A DNA stretch of 64,000 bases from Siderastrea siderea (taxonomy: Eukaryota > Cnidaria > Anthozoa > Scleractinia > Rhizangiidae): contig OZ034977.1 of the NCBI GenBank assembly GCA_964030785.1, forward strand, positions 31,269,652 through 31,333,651. Direction: 5' to 3'. The notes beneath the pieces were generated by a model. It saw nothing but the letters and a program-made list of their open reading frames with translations. It was not told where the DNA came from and searched no databases. The position numbers and the translations under genes were made by a program. This document shows, piece after piece, positions 46,701 through 55,668 of the stretch (the stretch's first letter is position 1; every line of letters starts with the position of its first letter).

Positions 46701-49700
46701 CGAGAGTTGAAAGAAATGATCAGAGGATGGGACACCGAAAAACTGCGTGAGTTTTCAGCAGAAAGGGGAATGCAGTGGAAATTTACCACACCGGCATCTC
46801 CACATCAGAATGGATGTGCGGAAGCATTAGTGAAGAGCTGCAAACTAGCCCTAAAGAAAGCTATTGGCGCACAGGTATTAACGCCCTTTGAGTTGCACAC
46901 GTGTCTGTTGGAAGTGACAAATCTCGTCAACCAGCGTCCAATTGGCCGTATTCCAAATGACCCTGATGATGGATCGTACCTCTGCCCCAACGACATACTG
47001 CTTGGACAAGCATCGTCTCATGTACCACAAGGTCCTTTCAGAGAAACCAAGAATCCCCGTCCTCAAGTGGAATTTGTTCAGAAGATTGTAGACTCGTTTT
47101 GGAAGCCGTGGACAAGGGATGTGTTCCCGTCGTTAATTCCGCGAAAGAAGTGGAATGCAGAGCACCGAAATGTGCGAGTGGGAGACTTCGTGATGGTCGA
47201 AAGTCCCAATGCAATTCGTGGAAGCTGGAACATTGGTCAGATTGTCAACGTGTACCCTGGACAAGACGGCAAAGTTCGAAACGTAAGAGTAAAGACACGT
47301 ACTGGAGAGTATGAAAGGCCAATCACAAAGATCGCTGTAATTCACCCAACAGAAGGTTATAATTAAGATGAGGAATACCTCCTCATCGGGGTGGAGTGTG
47401 TTCTGATAAACGATCAGCTTTTAATTATTAGTTACTTTGGACACGCGCGCTGTCTCGGTTTAAGGTTGCGCGCACGCCTTTTAAATTTAGGCATCGCAAT
47501 AGCATGGTGTAAGTCGTGTAACTTAAGTCGTGTCACCGAGCGTAGTTTTCAGTTGCAAGAAAACTGTCAAGCTAACCAGGTCATTTACGTTTTGCTAACC
47601 CGTTTTGCTAACCCATTTAAGATTGTAAGTTCGCTAAGAAGTTTGAAAAGAAGTTCAACAAGTTGTGTATATGTACGCCAATTACGGAGGCAGTCATAGA
47701 AGTAAGTTCTTAGTTTGATTCCAGTTAATTTCTCGTTTATTTTGAATATTTGTAAGGCCTAGTGCCAACGTAGTTTCTTTGTATTTTAGATCGAATTGTT
47801 TGTTTATTTGTTTGCGATTGCTGATTGTGAACATTAAATACGGTTCTCCTTCCCTGTTGGCTTGGTCTTTGGTTCAACGGAACAAAGTCTGTCAATTATA
47901 TCAAGGTCTATGTACTCAAAATGTACCTGAATATTAACATGTTGTCTTGTACTAGAAAGAGGGTAGAAATAAGAGTTGCAGTAAATGTTCTGGGCAGAAA
48001 TAAACTTAAGCTACATGTAGGAGCGATTATACAGTTCCCCCAATTAACCCACCCATGATACTGAAGTGAGTGTATGGCACAACAAAATAATGAATGTCGG
48101 CCCAGTTATCAGTCAAAAAGTAGACCACAACTGAGCTGGAAATGTGTCTGACTAGCGGAGGAGTCCATAAGTGGATGCTCATTAAGTACTGTGCTATTAT
48201 TTTAACCTATATTCAAGACCATCAATCAAAAAAGACCAAAGAATCAAAATCATAGTCTATAATGTGTTTTGGAGTAATTTGTCCGTTACATAACCCCTTA
48301 AGCCCCAGTAGTGATTAGCATTGAATTTCTTATCAAGTCATTGTACTAAGAACACATAATGGTCATGAAAATTAATTATTAAGCAAATGATAATCTAACT
48401 TAGGGACAGATCATTATTTAGAAGGGGAGGGCTGGTGCAAATGGAGGGAGGTCATGTTCAAATTCTCCTGACCCTCCCCTTTGTGAAGCACATTTTTTAC
48501 TGACCCTCCCTCCCTTACCCCCCTTTGTATAACAAAGCTCCCTAATATGCGTGCATAAATTTATGTGGCCCCTCCCTTTTTCCCTGCATAAAAAATCATT
48601 GACCCTCCCCCTATTTGCACCAGCCCTCCCCCACTTCTAAATAATGAATTGTCTGTATGCCATGTTTAAACAAGTTTTCCCCATTAGTACTTAATGTAAT
48701 GTTACCTCCACTGGCTACGTAGTTCAATGCATCATCTCTGTTCCGATATGCTTCAAATGCAACCAGGAGAAAACTGAAAAGTAAAGTGAATCAATAGAAA
48801 CTGATATTCTCTACATTTTACAGTCACACACAAACCATATAAAACTCTCAAGAAACAAAGAAATTCAGTTTATTAGGTTAAAAGGCCATTTTTGTGGGTT
48901 GTGATTGATGGCATGTGTCCTTTTTATCTAGAAGATAAATCTTGTTTTGACCATAACAATAATTAGCTACCTTGGTTAATCTCGTCCTTTAACAACTTAA
49001 TATTAAGTTTCTACACTGGTTGATAGATAGCCTAAAAGCCTTTGCATAATTTTGAAGCAGGGGACACATCTAAAAAAGTAGGCTGGTCTGGCAGCCACTG
49101 CAGTTTCTCTTTTTTCTTTTCTTCTTTTTTTTTTTTTGGGGGGGGGGGGGTGTGTGGAGTGGTTACCACATGATCTTGTGACTCCAAAAGTAAAATAATT
49201 TTCACTCAGTTCATATAAAAGTGACATGAGTGCATGTTGCATATTTTTTCTTGGGGGGGGGGGGGGTAGAACTGATGGTTTGCTACCACTTAAACAAAAG
49301 GGTGTTTCAGTCTAAATCAAGTCCTATACCTAATACATGTACATGTTAGAATAGAAGCTAAAAACTTTACCAGTAACACGTGTGACGCTAAAAGTAATTA
49401 TTGCTTGTAAAAAGTCAGTCCTCTTAGCGGAAGCTTTCATACCTGTAAACACCCGAGAAAAGGCCAGCTCTCCAACCCCAGCGACTTCCATACTTCACAA
49501 AACCCAAGGCAACTGATGCCTGATACTGGCGTTTAGCATGCATCACAGATTGATACACAGTCAGCTGGTTGTGTCGCCGATAGTAGTCATCTGCGATTCG
49601 CCGGCCAAACTGGCCGCCAAACAGAAAAGCAAATGCTGAGGTATAGCAAACTACATTTGGGATGTGCTGAATCTCTTCTCTAGGACCAGTACCATCACTT

Positions 49701-52700
49701 GATATAAAACAAAAAAGGAATTTTCAGTAACTAAAAGGTTAAGTCACAAACAGACCACAGTCAGCTTACACACCTGGAGCTTAAAATGCTTAAAAGAACA
49801 ATAAAAAGAAACAAGAAACAGAGCCCCCATTCAAACCAGCCTCGCTGAACTGGGCACCTCTGTCTAAATATTGTTGAAATAAAAGATATTCAAAAAAAGA
49901 CAAGTGGACAGCAAACTTGAGAATGAGTGTCATTTTAACAAGTGCCAATGGAAAAAGACTAGTATACATTTTGGGCCAATACTAAAATTAGCATGTCAAA
50001 GGCCTTCCATTGATGCAGAACCACTCTACCTTGATGAATTAAAACTGCCAAGTTTCATACCTAAGTTTCAAGTACACAAGTTTCATACCTAACAAATAAA
50101 GTTTCTGTAACAAATCAATGAGGGGCCAGCAGTGCTGGATTCTGTTGTGAATGCACGGCAGAACTGTACAAATTTAAACACATTCTTGCTTTGATTTCTT
50201 ATAACACAAACCTCAAGTCAAATAATGCCTTGACTCTATCCCAGCCACTTTCTTGTTCACTCTCCGCCCCTTGATGCAAGGTCTTCCTGACAAAGAAATT
50301 GAAAAGATTGTTGGTGCATGATTCAAGCAAGATTTTCATGTAACCATACATAACTGACATAACTAACATTTATTTTTTTCTCAGCGCGTGAGCGGGCAAG
50401 ATGAACCAAATCCTGCAATCTGATTGGTTCCGGGAGCGGGTGGAATTTTCCGATCTTGACCGCGGTCAACGGAACGGGATTTGAGTAAATCGAGCAGGAG
50501 TTAGCTACATGTATCGAAATTTGGGAAAATAAAGGGGTTTCTTTTAGTTATATTGCTTCCTGTGATTTCTGAGTTTTAACAGAGTAAAAAAGCGTATTTT
50601 GCTGCTCTGGTGTCACAAACGGCTTCGTTTCATGGTTCATTTTACGCGCGCTTGCAAAACGTTGCTTTCCGAAAACAACAAGACACGTTTAACTTTTGAA
50701 AAACAACAAGAAAAAAATAAAAATATTATTTGCCGGCCTTGGTCGGTCCGTATTGAGAAAAACTGTGCCCTCGGACTTGAGCACGGCCCGAGGCCTGTGG
50801 CCTCGGGCCGTACTCAAGACCTCTGGCACAGTTTTTCTCAATACGGACCTCCCGGCCGGCAAATAATATATATGTAAGTACATTTGGCTCTGTTCCTAAT
50901 AATTCACGACTGTTCTTTGTGTGGAGTTAAGTACACTCAGGTTGAAGAGAAATTTTTCCATGAATTGCTGGCTATAATGCTTCATAAGTTCTATGTTGTA
51001 AGTTGGGGAGCAGCATTGCAACTTGTACATGTGGTGAGAAGTCTTGGACAAACAAATAATGCAGGTGTTAACTACATGTAGATGTCTCGGAACATAACGT
51101 CATAGGAATGGTCCCTCTTGGGTTAAAACAATACATTACCTGCACCCATAGACATGTATTTAACCTACATTTAATTGATGTTAAGTGTGAATCAGAATGC
51201 AATATAATGCTTATTTTCCATAAATGTAAAGGTGCATCTATAGGTTCAAATTCTAAGTGGGGAGGGGAGGGGGGCATTAACCAAACACTTACAAGTGGGC
51301 TTTTTTAAAAGCCAGACTACTTAAAAGTAGTCTGTCTGAATGGTTGTTTGAAAAATCTATCAAACAATTCAGTCTAATTGTATCAGTCATTAACATTTTA
51401 TGAATAATTAATTTTATTTAATACAACAATCAGTTGGAAATTAGTGAGCTTGTCTTTCACAGGGATCCATATCCTGGAATTGGTCCTCCTGAGGCCCATT
51501 AAATAGTGTATGCATGTCCACCACCTTAATTTCAAGCAGTTAGCATGCTCCTACCAAAAATTCATTCATCTTTAGTAAGTTACTTTTCCTCACTGTCACA
51601 ATTTCATGGAGGCGGTCTTGTCAATTTACTGTCATTTTCATGCATGTTGCTGTTTGAATGCCATGTCTGTTGTTTGGAATTACCCTAACAGGGCCTCTTG
51701 AAAATGAAGCATTGATGGTCTGGCCACCACATTGATCTTTCTTAATTCTTGAAACTTATGTTCCCATTAGAATGAGCCATAAGGCCTCTATGGGTCATCT
51801 CCTATGCATAAAGTAGTGTGGTTCTTAAACATTATCCTACTTCTGTCATACTGATCATTCTGTTGAAATGTGTGGTTGCAGAAAATATCCATACCCCCAC
51901 CACAGAGGGTCATTGGAAATTCCGAGGAGGTTGGGGTCTTAAAGGCCAAAATTTTTACATGAGGAACGTATAAACTGGAATTTCCAGAGGTGTGGGGGGT
52001 CCAAACCAAAAGACCCTCTGTGGGGGGGGGGGGGGGGGGCAGTTTGGATATTTTCTGGAACAACACAATGCTCTTCCACCACACATCAGGCTTCCCTCTA
52101 TCTTATCTGCTTTCAAGTGCTCTCTGTTAATCTTGAATACTTTTTTGCACATAATTTTGATCCAATGACAATTTGCACTCAGATGTCTTAAGGGAACCTT
52201 CCTTCTCATTTTTTGTAAACTGCTGATTTTTGCTTATGGTAATTTCTCAATTACATGCCCCCGGCATTTATTCCAAACTTGGCATGGCCGCCCCGGCGCT
52301 TCTTTGAATAAGCAGTTTATTTGGGCCTGCCATTTCGCAAAAGAGTTAGATCAGTACTCCACACCAGTAGTTAGATTGCTCTCTCCTAGTCATAGTTGAG
52401 TTTGAATTTAGGACTGTTGGGTCCTTGGGTATCAGTCTCAGATAAGCTCACACACCACATGAATGGATAAAAGGTGACAAAAAAACAGCCCTTTGTTTCA
52501 GTTTTAATGGTTTGGAGTGGAAAATAAACAGGAATTTGTATAAAACTCCCCAGACAGTCAGAACATGGCAAATGATTTATACTGAAAAGACTCTCCTTGC
52601 CAATTCAGAGTGAACAAGAAAAGCCCCAGGGGCATTAGACCCCGCCGTTGTTGTCCCTCCCCTAGGGTGCAAAATATATTATGGTCACTCAAGATACCAG

Positions 52701-53218
52701 CTCTAACCTGTGTAGTGGAAGACACGACAAGTATTTGTTTGGCCGAGTGAAAAAAAAAGGAGGTCTGGGGCAAGTGACCACCCAAAAAAATGAAGGAAAA
52801 AAGAATGGGTATTACAAGACCCCGTCCTGATGGTGGGGTAATTAACAAAAATTCACACCCTGTCCAGGGTCAGGCATGTGGGTAATTAGTGAGAGGAAAA
52901 CAATTTTGCTGTATTATAGACTAATACACCCATTTCACTAAAGAAATTGATACCAAGCGGGAAATCAATGAGACATTCACAGGGCTTGAAACAAAGGCCG
53001 GTCACTACGCACCTCGGCTATTCAGCAGTGTGCTTTATAATAATGTGATTTCCCGGGTAATTCGACATTATTTTTTTGTTCAATATGCATGTTATTTCTC
53101 GATGAAAGTCTTACAGGTAAGTTAAGATAAAATATTTCTCACCATCTTACCTTTTATTATCCAAAAAGCTTTTAACTCTCTCCCATAGTGACGTCTTCTC
53201 ATCACCTTGTGCAGACAT
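37720..53218 (-). CDS. TIMMDC1: TIMMDC1, mitochondrial complex I assembly factor (seven exons)
   Basis: TIMMDC1 is an inner-membrane protein of the TIM17/22/23 fold family needed for assembly of complex I (established knowledge). Exons 5' to 3': 53151-53218, 50212-50286, 49443-49697, 48706-48773, 40154-40232, 37983-38084 and 37720-37810. All splice sites are AG/GT and the phases match; the total is 738 bp, 245 residues, against about 285 in human. Features: short hydrophilic N-terminus with GWDRVKALF; first hydrophobic segment VVCYTSAFAFLFGGQFG; RRHNQLTVYQSVMHAKRQYQ then GFVKYGSRWGWRAGLFSGVY, the family core; LLVAFEAYRNRDDALNYVASG; WRKMVVGVLIGGGLSLPVGLI as the last membrane hairpin; a charged tail containing QEWKQRLEV. 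The start follows an in-frame context without alternative upstream ATG in the exon. The fourth intron (40233-48705) holds the BEL/Pao element, antisense to the gene, and a Crypton remnant. A Kolobok element lies about 300 bp upstream. Confidence 0.92.
40271..40404. repeat. 134 bp imperfect palindrome at the edge of a Crypton-like remnant
   Basis: CTTATTAACCGAGC at the left matches the complement at 40391-40404, and the arms continue with AGGTCTGTATGG, AGAATCTTGACCGAGGTCGC and GTACAGACC to a short centre. Only a few mismatches interrupt the roughly 60 bp arms. A structurally similar palindrome is at 50723-50869. Confidence 0.75.
40678..41379 (-). pseudogene. Crypton-like tyrosine recombinase remnant
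   Basis: Minus-strand pieces resemble the tyrosine recombinases of Crypton elements. The N-terminal piece (41379-41062) has RNTQYKTKSDLNAWTKFCEL then IPAKELVLLLSKFF, typical of the core-binding part. After a stop and a frame change, about 41040-40920 reads NHSVRRTSVGRLLEADV, FVAQLSGDKNLKTLDSY: the HxxR-type region and the final tyrosine can be seen, but a D occupies the place of a usual histidine. A third frame (40899-40678) holds GAHIDKFEGCTFNSNVF, a C-terminal tail. The central catalytic part between the first two pieces is absent, so this copy cannot be active. It sits in the fourth TIMMDC1 intron. The family call comes from motif recall, not a search. Confidence 0.6.
41430..41540. repeat. 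Possible second end of the Crypton-like element
   Basis: CGGTCTAGATGCCGGTCTAGATGGG followed by AAAATCTAGACCGCGGTCAA contains two inverted GGTCTAGA units. The GACCGCGGTCAA string recurs at about 50457-50470 beside the other palindrome. Together this suggests a common terminal structure; boundaries are not determined. Confidence 0.4.
41619..41623. repeat. Left 5 bp target duplication of the BEL/Pao element (AAGTC)
   Basis: AAGTC directly precedes the 5' LTR and recurs directly after the 3' LTR at 47885-47889. A 5 bp duplication is usual for BEL/Pao integrases. Confidence 0.85.
41624..42049 (+). repeat. 5' LTR (426 bp)
   Basis: It matches the 3' LTR from the shared start TGTTCTGATAAACGAT to the shared end GGTTCAACGGAACA. 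It lacks about 58 bp present near the start of the 3' LTR and one copy of a GTTTTGCTAACCC repeat, but has a few extra bases (ACATGTAGC). By eye only about five substitutions separate the aligned parts. Confidence 0.93.
42097..43219 (+). pseudogene. BEL/Pao Gag-like region (DUF1759), interrupted
   Basis: A Met at 42097 opens a short frame that meets TGA at 42136-42138; the same frame remains open to about 42350, then coding switches to the frame read from 42290. That frame runs through an acidic, serine-rich linker to EKPKMPKFSGDVREYAIFRS, ARYSKRDAITILRACLQGKP and a helical Gag core, and ends at TAG 43217-43219. DUF1759-type Gag packages the element's RNA (family knowledge). The TAG lies just upstream of the zinc knuckle, in the same frame, so it is a nonsense lesion or, less likely, a readthrough site. 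Confidence 0.85.
43220..44014 (+). pseudogene. BEL/Pao zinc knuckle and aspartic protease region (DUF1758)
   Basis: After the TAG the frame continues with a CCHC zinc knuckle, CWICKTQTHWTDEC, then a second cysteine/histidine cluster. The protease follows with the active-site motif LLDSGAQISLM near 43588-43620 and a second conserved block DLLIGIDHARM near 43880. The frame ends at 44012-44014, where the downstream reading frame is shifted; the shift lies at about 43985-44010. The protease would cut the polyprotein (family knowledge). Confidence 0.85.
43990..47366 (+). pseudogene. BEL/Pao reverse transcriptase, RNase H and integrase region, with four stops
   Basis: One frame spans the whole stretch but is broken by TGA 44352-44354, TGA 44553-44555, TGA 45396-45398 and TAG 46329-46331. 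The reverse transcriptase shows IGDISKMYHRIRI (catalytic Asp) and the YMDD box near 44818-44829. RNase H/A17 features are VFSDASEDAFG and, later, FLDSKIVLGWI. The integrase has an HHCC-like region (ITRHIHQCGHT ... CVFC) and the three acidic residues of a DDE core in TSCDYFGP, ISDNGTQF and HQNGCAEALVKS. The end carries DUF5641 (KKWNAEHRNVRVGDFVMV). The stops are compatible with point mutation; three are TGA. Confidence 0.9.
47399..47884 (+). repeat. 3' LTR (486 bp)
   Basis: Same termini as the 5' LTR, but longer: it retains a segment with ACACGCGCGCTGTCTCGG and has GTTTTGCTAACCC twice in tandem. AAGTC follows immediately (47885-47889). ATTAAATACGG near the end may include the polyadenylation region. 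Confidence 0.93.
48405..48655. mobile_element. MITE with GACAGATCATTATTTAGAAG termini, 251 bp
   Basis: Left arm GACAGATCATTATTTAGAAG then GGGAGGGCTGGTGCAAATGG; right arm, inverted, CAGACAATTCATTATTTAGAAG then GGGGGAGGGCTGGTGCAAATAGG. The arms pair over about 50 bases. The interior repeats GACCCTCCC. It lies in the fourth TIMMDC1 intron, near exon 4. Confidence 0.75.
50375..50869. mobile_element. Non-autonomous relative of the palindrome-ended Crypton-like element
   Basis: At the right, 50723-50869 forms a near-perfect palindrome: ATATTATTTGCCGGCC, GTCCGTATTGAGAAAAACTG, CACGGCCCGAGGCC and their complements. At the left, about 50440-50470, GATCTTGACCGCGGTCAACGG resembles the opposite end of the element at 40271-41540. 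The roughly 250 bp between carry no ORF with recombinase motifs. It lies in the first TIMMDC1 intron (50287-53150). Confidence 0.5.
51869..52067. mobile_element. MITE copy, TGTGTGGTTCC family
   Basis: TGTGTGGTTGCAGAAAATAT at the left and the complement of TGTGTTGTTCCAGAAAATAT at the right. Inside are CACAGAGGGTCATTGGAAAT and CCCTCTGTGGGG, in the same order as in the copy at 11052. A G run of about 18 lies just inside the right terminus. It is in the first TIMMDC1 intron. Confidence 0.65.
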
Positions 53219-53525
53219 CTCAGCTCTTGCTCACATGGAAAACGCCAAGCAATTTTCCAACATTATTTGAAACGGATTCGACGGAAATTAGACTCAAAAT
53301 ACGTGTAAAAACTACGATTTAAATTATTAGTATTGTCTCAAGCAAAGGGCACAAATCAACTTCGAGTCTGGAAAAAAAGAGCTGTTGGCTAAAAGTACCA
53401 CCCGAGAAATGCTTGATTTCTTGACGCCATTTTGACCGAGGATAACAAAAGGACTGGGGCAGGTTGAAGCCTCGATTCTAGGAAAGAAACCACAGGTAAA
53501 CCATTTTATCGCGTGGCTCGTTTAA

Positions 53526-55390
53526 GGGCCCATTACAGTATCTTTTTAGGCCGTTGCTAGGGAAAAATGAGTTTGCTGTAACTCAACACATGTATGCTTT
53601 CATTGGACCAAATTTTGACAACATTCATCGAGGGCAAGTATGGTTCGGTTTATGACGTCATCGGACCACGCCCCATGTCACGTGATCAGAAACAGAAAAA
53701 TGCGTTTTTACTTCAAGACTTACCTTTTTGTCCATAATTTCTTGTACCGTACCATTTCATAAGCCGTCTTGAGGAAATTTAAGCATGCGTTTTGGTTTAC
53801 GAAGAAAAATAAACAAATAAGAATGAAAAATGTGCTTCTTTGACCACTCTTTTGGGTATAATTTTTTTGTTTTCTGTTTTTTCGCAAAAAGGATGCTTAA
53901 ATTTCGAGAAAAAAAGATGTTTTTTCGAATTATTTTAAAATGCAGCAGCTACGTTTACTTCTCGACGAGAAAAGTACATTTTTCGCGGCACCGGAGGTGA
54001 CGCTACTTTTTTCAATGGCCAGGTGCCTAAGCGTTAAATGGCTAGGTCGCTAAGGCGATAATTTTCCCATTCTTGGCATCGTGGACGGTAGCTGAGCTGA
54101 GCTGAGCTGTTGTTGGAATAATGGCCGCGAGTCAGATAAAAGCCGTCGAACTGGATGTGTAATGATGATTGGTTTTTCCATTGGATTGCTTCAGTTCTCG
54201 CTTCTTTCACGCTCCAGTCGGCGATCTGTTTTACGAACGGCGCAAGCCATTCAACAATGTGGATCCACCGAGTCGAATTGACTTGGTCCAGACTTAGAGT
54301 CCAGAGAATTTTATGATAATCTTTGAAATACTGCCCACTGACAAGGAATGAAAGAGCAACGATTACGTTACGTATTGCAGACCTTGGACGAGTTGTGGCT
54401 TTCACGACAGAGGTATCACTCTTCAAGCTGAATTTCTGTCCACACATCGACTGCACTCGAACTCAAACTCTTCAACTGTGTTTTGTTTTACCGAACAAAA
54501 TTCGTATTTCTCAGTCCTTTCTACAGTCACAGTCTTTTAGATCGCTTAAATTACTTTTTGCTAATTTCTCAAGTGATGTTGTTAGCAGACGTTGCCCATC
54601 AGATGTATCGAGCTCACCATTATTTGTCAGGTATTCTATCGTGTGCTTTAATAATAGCGTTGTCAATGTGGGCATGAAATTCGCGCGATAGAGCTGCTTT
54701 CAAGGACAATTTACAAGCTTCCTTTCTTGCTGTATGCTGCTCCATGCTGTCTTGCGACAGTGGCTGCAAGTCAGTGGCCTCGAGAGCTTCGTTTCTTGAC
54801 GAGCTGTCTAAACACTGGAGTTGCTCAGGTTCGGAAGGACAGTTCACAGGTTCGCACATCGATTACAGTTCTCTAGCAAGCGACGTCAGGTAGTTTGGGA
54901 GCAGTCGAAGTCACGGCCGCGGACACAGGGATTTCTTTATGGGTTCGGGATGATGGCACAGTACTTATTTCGGTTTGCCTCTGCATCACTGATATTTCTA
55001 TCCCCGACCTGACACTGAAAATCTCTGAATGTCGGATTTTCGCGATCCGCATTTCCCCATCGACTTGCAGCCATCGCTGCGCTTTCTGTTTACGTGCGTA
55101 CGTGGATAGCTTCGAGCTCATTTTCAACTGAAACACCCAGTTTAAGAAATAAAGGCACAACTCACATGTTGTAAACGTCAAGCAGAAAATTAAAATCAAT
55201 TTAAAAAGTAAACAAAAAAGTTTCTTTTGTATTTGTCGCAACGAAATAAAAAAATTATCGGCGACTTGATCCGGCGACGGGCCGGCGCCGGGAGGCCAGA
55301 AAGCGCGCGAAAAATTTGCAGACGACCGGAAGTAAAATTGCACGTGCATGGCAACCGCGTATCATAGCAACGAGATACTTTAATGGGCCC
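53526..55390 (-). mobile_element. Kolobok-type DNA transposon with TTAA duplication, internally deleted
   Basis: The ends are GGGCCCATTACAGTATCT and, inverted, GGGCCCATTAAAGTATCT (one mismatch in 18). TTAA flanks both sides (53522-53525 and 55391-55394). TTAA duplications mark Kolobok and piggyBac; the protein remnants do not look like piggyBac, so Kolobok is inferred. At 1865 bp it is shorter than an autonomous element. It lies about 300 bp upstream of the TIMMDC1 ATG and may influence that promoter. Confidence 0.8.
54034..55121 (-). pseudogene. Kolobok-like transposase remnant
   Basis: A Met at 55121 opens a frame (SSKLSTYARKQKAQRWLQVD) that stops at 54873. A second frame covers 54859-54620 (LSREFHAHIDNAIIKAHDRI), and a third covers 54456-54034 with KFSLKSDTSVVKATTRPRSA, NSTRWIHIVEWLAPFVKQIA and SLHIQFDGFYLTRGHYSNNS, the best conserved part. 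Just after that, a 5-base repeat (AGCTC repeated, about 54089-54107) shifts the frame, and the expected C-terminal catalytic part is missing. Introns between the pieces cannot be excluded. Relation to Kolobok rests on motif recall plus the TTAA ends. Confidence 0.6.
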
Positions 55391-55656
55391 TTAAAGTGAC
55401 CATACTGTCTGCGTGTAGCTCCCCTGTTTAGCGAGCGTATCTGCTCAGTTCGCGCAGAAGTCATATTTGACGGAAATCCCGGCTTACTGACACTGATCTT
55501 GTCTGATATGATCCTGACCGAACAAACTAGATAACAAAGCGCTATGCGATCTTTTTACAATTACGCGCCTCAGTGAAAGTTTATCCTCAAGTCGAAAACC
55601 GCATAAAGCAACGACTGTGGGCGTGACATCAGTTGTACAGCGATCTTTCAGCCAGT

Positions 55657-55668
55657 AGCATGCATTAT
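55657..55668. repeat. 12 bp target-site duplication of the LINE (AGCATGCATTAT), left copy
   Basis: The identical 12-mer occurs at 58733-58744, immediately after the poly(A) tail of the LINE. This is the signature of target-primed reverse transcription. Confidence 0.9.

Larger units (their letters stand above)
41624..47884 (+). mobile_element. BEL/Pao LTR retrotransposon, complete in outline, coding region broken
   Basis: Two LTRs beginning TGTTCTGATAAACGA and ending GGTTCAACGGAACA enclose about 5.3 kb with a Gag-like region, zinc knuckle, aspartic protease, reverse transcriptase, RNase H, integrase and DUF5641-like C-terminus, in the order typical of BEL/Pao. AAGTC flanks both sides. The internal region has six in-frame stops and two frameshifts, so it cannot make its proteins. 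A purine-rich stretch (GGGGTGGAG) lies just before the 3' LTR. It is antisense to TIMMDC1, in whose fourth intron it lies. Confidence 0.95.
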
